A stretch of 64,000 bases of DNA from contig SUZM01000010.1 in NCBI GenBank assembly GCA_015059965.1, positions 19,363 to 83,362 of the forward strand. Reading direction: 5' to 3'. Of the stretch, positions 7,858-17,014 are shown piece after piece; position 1 is the stretch's first letter, and each line of letters opens with the position of its first letter. A model generated the notes under the pieces. That model was given only the letters and a program-made list of their open reading frames with translations, had not been told where the DNA came from and made no database searches. Source of the DNA: Rikenellaceae bacterium (GTDB lineage Bacteria; Bacteroidota; Bacteroidia; Bacteroidales; Rikenellaceae). The position numbers and the translations under genes are program-made.

Positions 7858-9102
7858 ATGAGACGTACAGATATAGAGATCATGGCTCCGGTGGGCTCCT
7901 ACGAGTCGCTTCGGGCAGCTATTGCCGCCGGAGCCGACTCGGTATATTTCGGGGTCGGCACGCTCAACATGCGCGCCAAGTCGGCCGCCAACTTCACCTT
8001 CGAGGATCTCGACGAGATCGCCCGCATTGCCCGCGAGGCCGGGGTGAAGACCTACCTGACGGTCAATACGATTGTCTATGAGGAGGAGATCGAGCAGGTA
8101 CACCGCACCATTGACCGCGCCCGTGAGGCGGGGATCACAGCGATCATCGCCACCGACCTGGCCGCCATCCTCTACGCCCGCCGCACGGGTGTCGAGGTAC
8201 ACATCTCGACCCAGAGCAACATCTCCAACTCGGAGGCCGTGAAGTTCTTTGCGCAGTGGGCCGATGTGGTGGTCCTGGCCCGAGAGCTCAGCCTGGAGCA
8301 GATTGCGGCAATCAGCCGTAAGATCGAAGAGGAGCAGATCACCGGCCCGTCGGGCGAGCTGGTCAAGATCGAGATGTTTGCCCACGGGGCTTTGTGCATG
8401 GCCATCTCGGGCAAGTGCTACCTGAGCCTCCACGAGTCGGGTTGCTCGGCCAACCGCGGGGCTTGCCGCCAGGTCTGCCGCCGCAAATACCGCCTCACGA
8501 ACATCGAGACGGGCGAGGAGCTCGAGACCGACGGCCGCTACCTCCTTTCGCCGAAGGATTTATGTACGATTGACTTCCTGGACAAGTTTATTAAGGCGGG
8601 CGTGCGGGTCCTCAAGATCGAGGGTCGTGCGCGCGGCGCGGAGTATGTGAAGCGGGTGGTGGAGTGCTACGACAAGGCGCTACGAGCCATCGAAGCAGGC
8701 ACCTACAGCCGGGAGTGGGCCGAAGAGCTGAAGGTCCCCCTCGCAGAGGTCTTCAACCGCGGCTTCTGGCAGGGCTACTATGCCGGCAAGCCAACAGCCG
8801 AGCTCTCGCAAAACTACGGCTCGGGAGCCACACACCGCAAAGTCTATGTGGGTAAGGTGGTAAACTTCTACAAGAAGATCTCGGTGGCCGAGGTGGCTGT
8901 GGAGGCTGCCCCCCTGAAGCGAGGCGAGCGGATTCTGTGGATGGGCGAGACTACGGGCTGCGTGGAGCAGACGGCCGAGCGTATCCACCTGACCGATTCG
9001 CCCGTGGAGGAGGTCCTGCAAGGCCAACTCTGCGCCATCCAAACCACAGAGCTGATCCGCCGCGGCGACAAGCTCTACAAGTTGGAGGCCGTAAATCAAT
9101 GA
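7858..9102 (+). CDS. U32 peptidase family protein (YegQ/TrhP-RlhA-like)
   Basis: Characterised family members prepare nucleotides for hydroxylation (tRNA uridine-34 by TrhP, 23S rRNA cytidine by RlhA); others were called collagenase-like peptidases. The product begins MRRTDIEIMAPVGSYESLRA, and the U32 signature appears as KIEMFAHGALCMAISGKCYL with downstream cysteines (GCSANRGACRQVCRRKY) that would hold an iron-sulfur cluster in this family. An in-frame TTG at 7831 could add nine residues; the ATG is preferred. The 414-residue length fits the short U32 class with a C-terminal beta domain. Confidence 0.88.
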   Translation: MRRTDIEIMAPVGSYESLRAAIAAGADSVYFGVGTLNMRAKSAANFTFEDLDEIARIAREAGVKTYLTVNTIVYEEEIEQVHRTIDRAREAGITAIIATDLAAILYARRTGVEVHISTQSNISNSEAVKFFAQWADVVVLARELSLEQIAAISRKIEEEQITGPSGELVKIEMFAHGALCMAISGKCYLSLHESGCSANRGACRQVCRRKYRLTNIETGEELETDGRYLLSPKDLCTIDFLDKFIKAGVRVLKIEGRARGAEYVKRVVECYDKALRAIEAGTYSREWAEELKVPLAEVFNRGFWQGYYAGKPTAELSQNYGSGATHRKVYVGKVVNFYKKISVAEVAVEAAPLKRGERILWMGETTGCVEQTAERIHLTDSPVEEVLQGQLCAIQTTELIRRGDKLYKLEAVNQ

Positions 9103-9180
9103 GCAACAATCTCCCATAGTCAAGATAAAGCGTTTGCAAGGCAAAACGATTGGATGAGAGCAAGACCGTAAGATTGCCAA

Positions 9181-9241
9181 ATGTAAAATTGAGAGAATGA
9201 GAGAATGAGAGAATGTAAGAATGTAAAAATGTAAATATAAA
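9181..9241. repeat. Short simple repeats upstream of the pullulanase gene
   Basis: Degenerate GAGAATGA / GAATGTAA octamers run in tandem directly before the lipoprotein gene. This looks like replication slippage in an AT-rich leader. No function is evident. Confidence 0.6.
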
Positions 9242-9252
9242 ACTTGACGAGA

Positions 9253-11250
9253 ATGAAAAAACAGCTTTTGACAGCCCTGACGGGCGCAGCCGTACTGCTG
9301 AGTGTCGGCTGTACCAAGACCAAGAATTTTGCCTCCTATGCCGACTATCCCACGCCGGCGGAGCACTACCTGGAGATGAACTATTCACCCGAGAAGACGG
9401 ACTTTGCCCTCTGGGCCCCCACTGCCGATGAGGTGCGCCTCTCGCTCTACACCGAGGGTCTCGGAGGCGAGGCTCAAGAGATCTACAACCTCAAGGAGGG
9501 GAAGGGCGGTCTCTGGAAGTGCACCGTCAAGGGTGATAAGCAGGGACTCTTCTACACCTTTGCCGTGCGCATCGGCGAGAAGTGGATGGAGGAGTGCGCC
9601 GGCATCGATGCCAAAGCCGTGGGGGTGAACGGTCAGCGCGGAGCGATCCTCGACCTCGACACCACGGATCCCGAGGGCTGGGCCGAAGATAAGCGCCCCG
9701 CACTGGAGCGCCTGGCCGATGCCATCATCTACGAGATGCACCATCGCGATTTCTCGATCCACGCTACGTCAGGCGTAAAGAATGGCGGCAAGTTCCTCGC
9801 CCTGACCGAGGAGGGAACCCGCAACCCGAAGGGTGAGCTCACGGGCATCGACCACCTCAAGGAGTTGGGCATCACGCATGTCCACATCCTCCCCTCGTAC
9901 GACTACGGCTCGGTGGACGAGACCAACCTCGCCGCAGGCAAGTACAACTGGGGCTACGATCCCGTGAACTACAATGTGCCCGATGGCGGCTATTCGACCA
10001 ATCCTTTCGACCCTGCCTGCCGCATCCGCGAATTTAAGCAGATGGTACAGGCCCTCCACAAGGCCGGCATCCGCGTCGTGCTGGATGTGGTCTACAACCA
10101 CACCTTCTCGATCGACGGCTCGAACTTCGAGCGCACCGTACCGGGCTACTTCTTCCGCCAGCGGGAGGATGGCTCCTACGCCGATGCTTCGGGCTGCGGC
10201 AACGAGACGGCCAGCGATCGCGAGATGATGCGCCGCTACATGGTCGAGTCGGTCAAGTACTGGATCGAGGAGTACCACCTCGACGGCTTCCGCTTCGACC
10301 TGATGGGTATTCACGATGCCGAGACCATGCGCCAGATTCGCGCTGCGGCCGATGAGATCGACCCCTCGATCCTGATCTACGGCGAAGGCTGGGCCGCCCA
10401 GGCTCCCCAGCTGCCCGCCGAGGAGCTCGCCATGAAGGCCAACATGCACACCATTGAGGGCGTTGCCGCCTTCAGCGATGAGTTGCGCGATGCACTGCGC
10501 GGCCCCTTCCACTCCAACGAGCAGGGCGCCTTCCTGGCCGGCCTGGAAAACATGGAGGAGTCGATTAAGTTCGGTATCGTGGGTGCCATTGCCCACCCTC
10601 AGGTCGATATGCAGCAGGTGAACTATGTGAAGGAACCCTGGGCCAAGGAGCCTACGCAGATGATCTCCTACGTCTCGTGCCACGACGATATGTGCCTGGT
10701 GGATCGCCTGAAGACCACCCTCCCGGGAATTGACAAGAAGCGCCTGGTGCGCCTCGACAAGCTGGCTCAGACGGCCGTCTTCACCTCGCAGGGTATCCCC
10801 TTCATCTTCACCGGTGAGGAGGTGATGCGCGACAAGAAGGGGGTACACAACAGCTACCAGAGCCCCGATGAGATCAACGCCATCGATTGGATGCTCAAGA
10901 GCGAGAACCGCGATCTGTTCGACTACTACAAGGGGCTTGTAGCGCTGCGCAAGGCTCACCCCGCCTTCCGTCTGGGCAAGGCCGAGTTGGTTCGCGAACA
11001 CCTGGAGTTCCTGCCCGTCGAAGGGTCGAACCTCGTGGCCTTCCGCCTGAAGAATAACGCCGGCGGTGATGCCTGGAGCGAGATCGTCGTGGTGCTCAAC
11101 GCCCGCCAAAAAACTGCCGAGGTGGAGCTCCCCGAGGGCAACTATACGGCCGTATGTTACGACGGGAAGATCGACCTCAACGGCCTGAAGAACTTCAGCG
11201 GAAAGAGGGTAAAAGTTTCCGCCGAGTCGGCTGTGATTTTACATCAGTAG
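9253..11250 (+). CDS. pulA: Pullulanase-type GH13 lipoprotein
   Basis: Type I pullulanases cleave alpha-1,6 branches in starch or glycogen-derived glucans. The protein is predicted to be lipid-anchored: the ATG at 9253 gives MKKQLLTALTG followed by a lipobox ending at Cys20. An N-terminal CBM48-like domain (residues about 40-130) precedes the GH13 barrel. The four GH13 regions are visible: DVVYNHTF, GFRFDLMGIHD (nucleophile Asp), IYGEGW (acid Glu) and YVSCHD. At 665 residues it is a normal single-domain enzyme. It stands alone, without a susC/susD pair nearby. A small gap separates it from recG. Confidence 0.92.
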   Translation: MKKQLLTALTGAAVLLSVGCTKTKNFASYADYPTPAEHYLEMNYSPEKTDFALWAPTADEVRLSLYTEGLGGEAQEIYNLKEGKGGLWKCTVKGDKQGLFYTFAVRIGEKWMEECAGIDAKAVGVNGQRGAILDLDTTDPEGWAEDKRPALERLADAIIYEMHHRDFSIHATSGVKNGGKFLALTEEGTRNPKGELTGIDHLKELGITHVHILPSYDYGSVDETNLAAGKYNWGYDPVNYNVPDGGYSTNPFDPACRIREFKQMVQALHKAGIRVVLDVVYNHTFSIDGSNFERTVPGYFFRQREDGSYADASGCGNETASDREMMRRYMVESVKYWIEEYHLDGFRFDLMGIHDAETMRQIRAAADEIDPSILIYGEGWAAQAPQLPAEELAMKANMHTIEGVAAFSDELRDALRGPFHSNEQGAFLAGLENMEESIKFGIVGAIAHPQVDMQQVNYVKEPWAKEPTQMISYVSCHDDMCLVDRLKTTLPGIDKKRLVRLDKLAQTAVFTSQGIPFIFTGEEVMRDKKGVHNSYQSPDEINAIDWMLKSENRDLFDYYKGLVALRKAHPAFRLGKAELVREHLEFLPVEGSNLVAFRLKNNAGGDAWSEIVVVLNARQKTAEVELPEGNYTAVCYDGKIDLNGLKNFSGKRVKVSAESAVILHQ

Positions 11251-11262
11251 CGCGTAAAACTC

Positions 11263-13371
11263 ATGCAACTCGGTGATTCGATAAAATTCCTGCCCGGTGT
11301 GGGAGAGGTGCGGGCCCGGCTCCTGGAAAAGGAGCTCGGGATTCGCACGGCAGAGGATCTGCTGTGGCACTTCCCCTTCCGCTACATCGACCGCACGAAG
11401 GTCTATCGAATCAACGAACTTACGGAGGATCGCGAACTTACGCATGTGCAGTTCCGGGGCCGTGTGACCGGCGTAAGCTACACCGGGGAGGGGCGCAAAC
11501 GACGCTTCACGGTCTATGTTTCGGACAGCACGGGATCGGCCGAGCTGGTCTGGTTTCAGGGAGTGAAGTGGATCGAGAAGCGGATCGAGGTGGGACGCGA
11601 ATACCTCATCTTCGGCCGCCCCTCGTTTTACCGCCACGAACTTTCGATGGTCCACCCCGAGGTCGAAACCATGGAGCAGGCCCTCACGCGCCGCACCGAG
11701 AGCGGCATGCAGGGGATCTACCCCTCGACCGAAAAGCTCTCCGCCGCCTTCGGCACCAAGGGACTCTATCAGTTGCAGTGCTCCCTCTGGCCGCTGATTC
11801 GGGAGTCGATCGCAGACTATATGCCCCGCGCAGTGTGTGAAAAGTATGGCCTGCCGACCCTGAAGGAGGCGCTGCACGACATCCACTTCCCACCCTCGAC
11901 CGAGGGGGCACGCCGGGCACAATACCGCCTGAAGTTCGACGAGCTGCTGGGCGTACAACTCGGGGTACAGTCGCGCCGAACGGAGCGCCTGCAGAAGATG
12001 GAGGGATTTTATTTCCCCAAGGTCGGCGAGCTCTTCAACGATTTCTATCAAAAGCGGCTCCCCTTCCCGCTGACCGGCGCCCAAAAGCGGGTGATCCACG
12101 AGATCCGCAAAGACACCGTCACGGGCTACCAGATGAACCGTCTGTTGCAGGGCGATGTGGGTTCGGGAAAGACCATGGTGGCCCTGATGTCGATGCTCCT
12201 GGCCGTGGACAACGGCTTTCAAGCCTGTATGATGGCCCCCACCGAGATCCTCGCCCGTCAACACTTTGCTACTCTGAGCCGTCTGCTGCAGGAGCTGCCC
12301 ATCCGGGTGGCCATCCTGACCGGAGCCTCGAAGGCCAAAGAGCGGCGCACAGCCCTTGAGGGGATCGCCTCGGGAGAGGTGCAGATCCTGATCGGCACCC
12401 ATGCCCTCATTGAGGAGAAGGTGCAGTTTGCCAATTTGGGCTTCGTGGTGATCGACGAACAACATCGCTTTGGCGTGGAGCAGCGGGCACGCCTCTGGAC
12501 CAAAAACGCACGGCCACCCCACATTCTGGTGATGACCGCCACGCCGATCCCGCGCACGCTGGCCATGACCCTCTATGGGGATCTGGATGTCTCGGTGATC
12601 GACGAGCTGCCCCCGGGCCGCCAACCGATCCGCACCTACCACTATACCGATGCCGCCCGATTGAAGCTCTTCGGCTTCATGCGCGAGCAGATCAAAGCCG
12701 GGCGACAGGTCTATGTGGTCTATCCGCTGATCAAGGAGTCGGAGAAGATGGACTACAAAAACCTGATGGAGGGGTACGAGGCCATCTCGCGAGACTTCCC
12801 ACTGCCCGAATACATCACCGAGGTGTGTCACGGACAGATGAAAGCCCAGGACAAGGAGATCTCGATGGATCGCTTCAAGCGTGGCGAGGCACACATTTTG
12901 GTAGCCACCTCCGTAATCGAGGTGGGGGTGGACGTCCCCAACGCCACGGTGATGGTGATCGAGTCGGCCGAGCGCTTCGGCCTCTCACAGCTGCACCAGC
13001 TGCGCGGACGCGTGGGACGCGGTGGCGGACAGTCCTACTGCATTCTGATGTCGGGCGAGAAGCTCTCGCGCGAATCACGCGAGAGGCTGCGGGCCATGTG
13101 CGAGACCACGGATGGCTTCCGTCTCGCGGAGCTCGACCTCAAATTGCGCGGTGCAGGCGACATCAACGGCACCCTCCAAAGCGGTATGGCCTTTGACCTG
13201 AAGATCGCCAACCCGACACTCGATGTGCAGATCCTGAGCCTAACCAAAGAGGCCGCCGAGGAGATCCTAAGCCACGATCCGAGCCTCTCGCTACCGGAAA
13301 ATCGAGGGCTGAGTGCCTTGAAAGCCCGCTACTCGGGAACCCCACAGATCGATTTCTCGCGCATCTCCTGA
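11263..13371 (+). CDS. recG: ATP-dependent DNA helicase RecG
   Basis: RecG remodels stalled replication forks and branch-migrates Holliday junctions. The 702-residue product has the N-terminal wedge/OB domain (residues about 60-160), Walker A LLQGDVGSGKTMVAL near residue 295, a DEQH box VVIDEQHRFG near 396, and the C-terminal helicase lobe with QLRGRVGRGG, followed by the family's LKLRGAGDINGT segment. The length is standard. It starts 12 bases after the pulA stop and may be co-transcribed with the downstream envelope genes. Confidence 0.97.
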   Translation: MQLGDSIKFLPGVGEVRARLLEKELGIRTAEDLLWHFPFRYIDRTKVYRINELTEDRELTHVQFRGRVTGVSYTGEGRKRRFTVYVSDSTGSAELVWFQGVKWIEKRIEVGREYLIFGRPSFYRHELSMVHPEVETMEQALTRRTESGMQGIYPSTEKLSAAFGTKGLYQLQCSLWPLIRESIADYMPRAVCEKYGLPTLKEALHDIHFPPSTEGARRAQYRLKFDELLGVQLGVQSRRTERLQKMEGFYFPKVGELFNDFYQKRLPFPLTGAQKRVIHEIRKDTVTGYQMNRLLQGDVGSGKTMVALMSMLLAVDNGFQACMMAPTEILARQHFATLSRLLQELPIRVAILTGASKAKERRTALEGIASGEVQILIGTHALIEEKVQFANLGFVVIDEQHRFGVEQRARLWTKNARPPHILVMTATPIPRTLAMTLYGDLDVSVIDELPPGRQPIRTYHYTDAARLKLFGFMREQIKAGRQVYVVYPLIKESEKMDYKNLMEGYEAISRDFPLPEYITEVCHGQMKAQDKEISMDRFKRGEAHILVATSVIEVGVDVPNATVMVIESAERFGLSQLHQLRGRVGRGGGQSYCILMSGEKLSRESRERLRAMCETTDGFRLAELDLKLRGAGDINGTLQSGMAFDLKIANPTLDVQILSLTKEAAEEILSHDPSLSLPENRGLSALKARYSGTPQIDFSRIS

Positions 13372-13446
13372 CCCATGGCATACCGAAACCGGGAAAAACG
13401 ACGTTATAAACAAGAGAGATTTACCTTTAACCAACGACCACGAACC

Positions 13447-14250
13447 ATGAAACGATTTCTACTCCCTACACTCCTGCTGCTCCTGCTGCTTCCAGCAAAA
13501 GCATCGGCACAACTCTACCATCCGGGGGAGGAGCTGAGCTACAGCGTCAGCTACCGCGCCAAATTCTTCCCCAATGTCGAGGCGGCAACGGTGACCGTCA
13601 AGACCTCGAAGGAGGAGTACAACGGTCAAGAGGTCTACAAGGTCGTGGGCCACGGCAAGACCCTGCCAACCTACCGACTCTTCTTTACCCTCGACGACTA
13701 CTATACGATCCGCATCGACCCCCAAACCCTGCGCACACTCAGGTTTGATTCGGACCTGCATGAGGGCGACTACACCTTCCGCAGCTACTACAACTACGAC
13801 TGGGAGCGGATGGTGGCCTCGACCTGGTGGCAGTCACGCCAGCGCACACCCCGCCAGCGCCAGCTCAACCTCACCCGAGAGAGCATGGATGCCATCTCGC
13901 TCTTCTTCAACATGCGATCGGCCAAAGCCGACAGCTTCCGCGAAGGAGAGCAGCGCACCTTACAGCTGCTCCTGGAGGATACGGTACGCTACCTGAACTA
14001 CCGATTCATCGGCCGCGAGGAGAAGAAGATCCGCCGCATGGGCAAGTTCCGGACCCTGAAATTCGCCTGCCAGATCGGCTCTTCGGAGGGCTATTCGTTC
14101 ACCGATGGCGATGAGTTCTTCCTCTGGATCTCGGACGACAAAAACAAGATCCCCCTCTGGCTCGAATCCCCGATCAAGGTGGGCAGCATCCAGGCCTATG
14201 TCACCGAGCTCAAAGGTTTAAAATATCCGTTAGACAGCAAGATAAAGTAA
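13447..14250 (+). CDS. DUF3108 family secreted protein
   Basis: A 267-residue DUF3108 protein of unknown function, probably periplasmic. The start at 13447 gives a clean signal peptide (MKRFLLPTLLLLLLLPAKASA, cleaved before QLYHPGEELSY). The body is beta-strand rich, with the family's opening GEELSYSVSYRAKFF. An upstream in-frame ATG at 13375 would put 24 charged residues before the signal peptide and is rejected. The 3' end is unusual: its last codons, LDSKIK and the stop, are repeated twice more downstream in a 77-bp tandem array. Confidence 0.85.
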   Translation: MKRFLLPTLLLLLLLPAKASAQLYHPGEELSYSVSYRAKFFPNVEAATVTVKTSKEEYNGQEVYKVVGHGKTLPTYRLFFTLDDYYTIRIDPQTLRTLRFDSDLHEGDYTFRSYYNYDWERMVASTWWQSRQRTPRQRQLNLTRESMDAISLFFNMRSAKADSFREGEQRTLQLLLEDTVRYLNYRFIGREEKKIRRMGKFRTLKFACQIGSSEGYSFTDGDEFFLWISDDKNKIPLWLESPIKVGSIQAYVTELKGLKYPLDSKIK

Positions 14251-14403
14251 GATCAGCAGAAAAGGGGCTGGCCCTGCAAGGAGAAACCCCCAAAACGAAA
14301 TATCCGTTGGACAGCAAGATAAAGTAAGATCAGCAGAAGAGGGGCTGGCCCTGCAAGGAGAAACCCCAAAACGAAATATCCGTTGGACAGCAAGATAAAG
14401 TAA
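14221..14403. repeat. Tandem triplication of a gene tail (76-77 bp period)
   Basis: Copies begin at 14221, 14298 and 14374 with AAATATCCGTT. The first is the true end of the DUF3108 gene; the other two repeat the final codons, the stop and a following GGGG...CCCC hairpin. The third copy is cut after the stop codon. Differences between copies are few, implying recent slippage or unequal exchange. Confidence 0.9.
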
Positions 14404-14433
14404 TCAATCAGTAAATAGAAACCGAAAATAAAA

Positions 14434-15375
14434 ATGGAAGAGTACAACAAGAACAACGAGGAGTATCGTCCTGAGTATGACTATGAGGACGAACCCCAAG
14501 GCATGAATGCCGAGAAGTCGATCCGCGGTTACCGCATCGTCATCATCCTGCTGGCCGTGATCCTGGCCGCCCTCTCGATCCTCTACTTCAACATCCACCG
14601 CCAACAGCAGGCCGACTACGCCCTGCTGGAGATCGATCGCGACTCGATCCAGAGCAACCTCTCGAACCTGATGGTCGATTTCGACAGCCTGCAGTTCAAC
14701 AACGACTCGATCAACGCCTCGCTGGCCATCGAGCGCCAACGTGCCGACTCGCTGATGGATCGCCTCAAGAAGGAGCGTTCGTGGAGCTATGCCAAGATCA
14801 AGCAGTACGAAAAAGAGGTGGGCACGCTCCAGAGCCTGATGCGCAACTACCTGCGCCAGATCGACTCGCTCAACACCCTGAATCAGAAGCTCATCACCGA
14901 GAATGTCGGCTACCGTAAGGAGATCTCGTCGATCACACAACGAGCCGAGCTGGCCGAAGAGAAGGCCACCGAGTTGGACAATATGGTCAAGGCCGGATCG
15001 GTATTGAAGGCCCGCAGCATCCGCCTCACCGGCCTGAACAACCGCGGCAACGAGGTCTCGCGCATCAAGAATGCCGCCCGTCTGCGCACCGACTTCATGC
15101 TTGCGGCCAACGACCTTGCCACACCGGGCGACAAGACAATCTATGTACGCCTGATCGCCCCCGACGGCTACGTCCTCTCGACCGAGGGCGCCCCCTCGTT
15201 TGAGTTCGAGGGCGAACGCCTCTCCTACTCGGCCGAGCGCACGATCGACTACCAAAACGAGGATATCGAGGTGGGTATCTTCTACTCGGGTTCGGGCTTT
15301 ACAGCCGGCACCTATACCGTTCAGCTCTATGCCGACGGCCGCCTGATCGGAAGTTCTGAAATCTCAATGCGCTAA
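14434..15375 (+). CDS. Single-pass membrane protein with coiled coil
   Basis: A 313-residue protein of a type common in Bacteroidetes and without an assigned function. The N-terminal 30 residues are acidic and cytoplasmic, one membrane helix follows (RIVIILLAVILAALSILYF, about 32-50), and residues about 60-190 form a long coiled coil rich in Leu/Gln/Asp heptads. A beta-rich C-terminal domain ends the protein. Topology suggests an inner-membrane anchor reaching into the periplasm. It is followed after 3 bases by the DUF4924 gene, so the two are translationally coupled or at least co-transcribed. Confidence 0.8.
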   Translation: MEEYNKNNEEYRPEYDYEDEPQGMNAEKSIRGYRIVIILLAVILAALSILYFNIHRQQQADYALLEIDRDSIQSNLSNLMVDFDSLQFNNDSINASLAIERQRADSLMDRLKKERSWSYAKIKQYEKEVGTLQSLMRNYLRQIDSLNTLNQKLITENVGYRKEISSITQRAELAEEKATELDNMVKAGSVLKARSIRLTGLNNRGNEVSRIKNAARLRTDFMLAANDLATPGDKTIYVRLIAPDGYVLSTEGAPSFEFEGERLSYSAERTIDYQNEDIEVGIFYSGSGFTAGTYTVQLYADGRLIGSSEISMR

Positions 15376-15378
15376 CCG

Positions 15379-15939
15379 ATGGACATCGCCCAACAGAAAC
15401 GACGCGAGAATATCGCCGAATATATCCTCTACCTCTGGCAGTTGGAGGATCTGCTGCGGGCCCTGCAGTTCAGCCCCGAGGCGATCTACTCGCAACTCGT
15501 GGCCCCGCGCCCAATTCCCGAGGAGGGGAAAAACAACTTCCTGATCTGGTACATGGAGATCGGCAACCTGCTGCGCCAGGAGGGCAAGGAGTCGCAAGGA
15601 CACCTGGAGCATACGCTCCACCTGATCGGCGACCTGCATAACCTGCACCTGCAACTGCTCGAATTGCCGATCGGCGAACACTACCGCCAAACCTTCTCGC
15701 GCGTGGCCCCCGAGCTGCCGCGCCTGAGGCTGATCCTGGGCAAGGAGCGGGCTGAGATGAGCGATACGGAGTTGCAATTCCGCGCCCTCTATGCCGCCAT
15801 GCTCTACCGCATCAAGGGCGAGGGCGAAAAGTCCCCCGTGAGCGATACGCTGGCCCTGATCTCCCCCTCCATCGGGGAACTCGCAGCCCTCTATGGTAAG
15901 GTGGAGCGTGGCGAAATCGACCTCTTCAAGAGCGAGTAG
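15379..15939 (+). CDS. DUF4924 family protein
   Basis: A 186-residue, helix-rich, probably cytosolic protein of the DUF4924 family, which is found in Bacteroidetes and has no known function. The sequence starts MDIAQQKRRENIAEYILYLW and keeps the family's NNFLIWYMEIGNLL segment near residue 53. It is encoded directly after the coiled-coil membrane protein and ends in a strong terminator, making it the last gene of that unit. Confidence 0.85.
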   Translation: MDIAQQKRRENIAEYILYLWQLEDLLRALQFSPEAIYSQLVAPRPIPEEGKNNFLIWYMEIGNLLRQEGKESQGHLEHTLHLIGDLHNLHLQLLELPIGEHYRQTFSRVAPELPRLRLILGKERAEMSDTELQFRALYAAMLYRIKGEGEKSPVSDTLALISPSIGELAALYGKVERGEIDLFKSE

Positions 15940-15967
15940 CCCCCCCCGAACGAAATTTAACCCCAAG

Positions 15968-16008
15968 TGAGGCTGTCCAACCGGTAGTGTTGTGACAGCC
16001 TCATTTCA
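15968..16008 (+). terminator. Terminator after the DUF4924 gene
   Basis: A 10-bp perfect stem TGAGGCTGTC / GACAGCCTCA (968-977 and 994-1003) is followed by TTTCAT. The same GAGGCTGTC stem recurs at 50135-50167. Confidence 0.75.
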
Positions 16009-16070
16009 TAGGAGGTTATTACGACCGATGCGATAATTTTTCGCATGCTCTTTATGGGGAGCACTACTTT

Positions 16071-16577
16071 CGGGGAAAGCAAGACAAGTGCAAAATTTAC
16101 CGCACCCCATACTTTTTTTTATTTTAGGCGAGGAAATTTTGTGCCAACGCAGATTCTCCCGGAAGGGACGTACTCTGTGTACTTCCCTTTCGGGAAAAGC
16201 AAGGCGGTGAAAAATTTACTGCACCTCATACTTTTTTTATTTTAGGCGAGGAAATTTTGTGCCAACGCAGATTCTCCCGGAAGGGACGTACTCTGTTTAC
16301 TCCCCTTTCGGGAAAAGCAAGGCGGTGCAAAATTTACCGCACCCCATACTTTTTTTATTTTAGGCGAGGAAATTTTGTGCCAACGCAGATTCTCCCGGAA
16401 GGGACGTACTCTGTGTACTTCCCTTTCGGGAAAAACGAGGCGGTGCAAAATTTACCGCACTCCATACTTTTTTTATTTTAGGCGAGGAAATTTTGTGCCA
16501 ACGCAGATTCTCCCGGAAGGGACGTACTCTGTGTACTTCCCTTTCGGGAAAAGCAAGGCGGTGCAAAATTTACCGCA
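16071..16577. repeat. 118-bp tandem repeat array, about four units
   Basis: The marker AGGCGAGGAAATTTTGTGCC begins at 16126, 16244, 16362 and 16480, an exact 118-bp period. Each unit has the arm GCAAAATTTACCGC, a T-rich tract, the arm TTTTGTGCCAACG and a long hairpin around TCCCGGAAGGGACGTAC. The hairpin and arms are homologous to copy A at 850-945. One reading frame stays open through each unit, but I read this as a by-product of the repeat. Confidence 0.92.
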
Positions 16578-16594
16578 TAAAATAAAAAAAATAC

Positions 16595-16628
16595 AAAGGG
16601 CTGTCAAAATTGACAGCCCTTTGTATTT
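16595..16628 (-). terminator. Terminator of the rpmB-rpmG-DUF4295 operon
   Basis: The sequence around 16600-16622 is a long palindrome with AGGGCTGTC / GACAGCCCT arms and A/T runs on both sides, so it can terminate both strands. It lies about 25 bases after the stop of the last minus-strand gene. Confidence 0.75.
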
Positions 16629-16650
16629 AAGATTTGCTCTTAAATACCGA

Positions 16651-16806
16651 TTACTTCTTAGCGAAGAAATCCTTAACCTCGTCGTTGTGAACGATAGCCT
16701 CCTTGAAGATGTAGGCGCCCGTCTTCTCCGACTTAACCATCTTGATACACTTCGTGTACTGCTTACCGGTACCCGTTTTAAGGGTTGCAACTACTTTCTT
16801 TGCCAT
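16651..16806 (-). CDS. DUF4295 family small protein, 51 aa
   Basis: A 51-residue basic protein, MAKKVVATLKTGTGKQYTKC at the start and DEVKDFFAKK at the end. This is the DUF4295 family that follows rpmB and rpmG in Bacteroidetes; the role is unknown, but high lysine content and its place suggest association with the ribosome or its RNA. The gene lies 12 bases after the rpmG stop and just before a terminator. Confidence 0.9.
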   Translation of the reverse strand: MAKKVVATLKTGTGKQYTKCIKMVKSEKTGAYIFKEAIVHNDEVKDFFAKK

Positions 16807-16818
16807 ATTGCACTAATG

Positions 16819-17001
16819 TTATTTAATCTCGCGGTGTACGGTTACACGCTTCAAATAGGGGTTGTACTTCTTACGCTCCAGACGATCGGGCGTGTTCTTC
16901 TTGTTCTTGGTGGTGATGTAACGCGACATGCCTGCTACGCCACTCTCCTTCTGCTCGGTGCACTCCAGGATCACCTGAACTCTGTTACCTTTCTTTGCCA
17001 T
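16819..17001 (-). CDS. rpmG: 50S ribosomal protein L33
   Basis: L33 is a small protein of the large ribosomal subunit. The 60-residue product [20 protein letters not shown] has the expected basic composition and the [20 protein letters not shown] core. Only one cysteine is present and the paired CxxC motifs of the zinc form are missing, so this is the zinc-independent type. It lies 13 bases after rpmB, in the usual Bacteroidetes order rpmB-rpmG-DUF4295. Confidence 0.97.
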   Translation of the reverse strand: MAKKGNRVQVILECTEQKESGVAGMSRYITTKNKKNTPDRLERKKYNPYLKRVTVHREIK

Positions 17002-17014
17002 TTCTTACCTGTTT

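Noticed and set aside
9769..11109. Open frame of 446 codons on the minus strand across the pullulanase gene
   Set aside because: Antisense shadow; the plus-strand product has all four GH13 regions.
11239..12894. Open frame of 551 codons on the minus strand across recG
   Set aside because: It is the antisense shadow of a high-GC gene with strong codon bias; the product has no motif, while RecG on the plus strand has all helicase motifs.
16045..16566. Small open frames on both strands in the 118-bp repeats
   Set aside because: They are created by the repeat and end or begin at arbitrary unit positions; no ribosome-binding context or conserved start.
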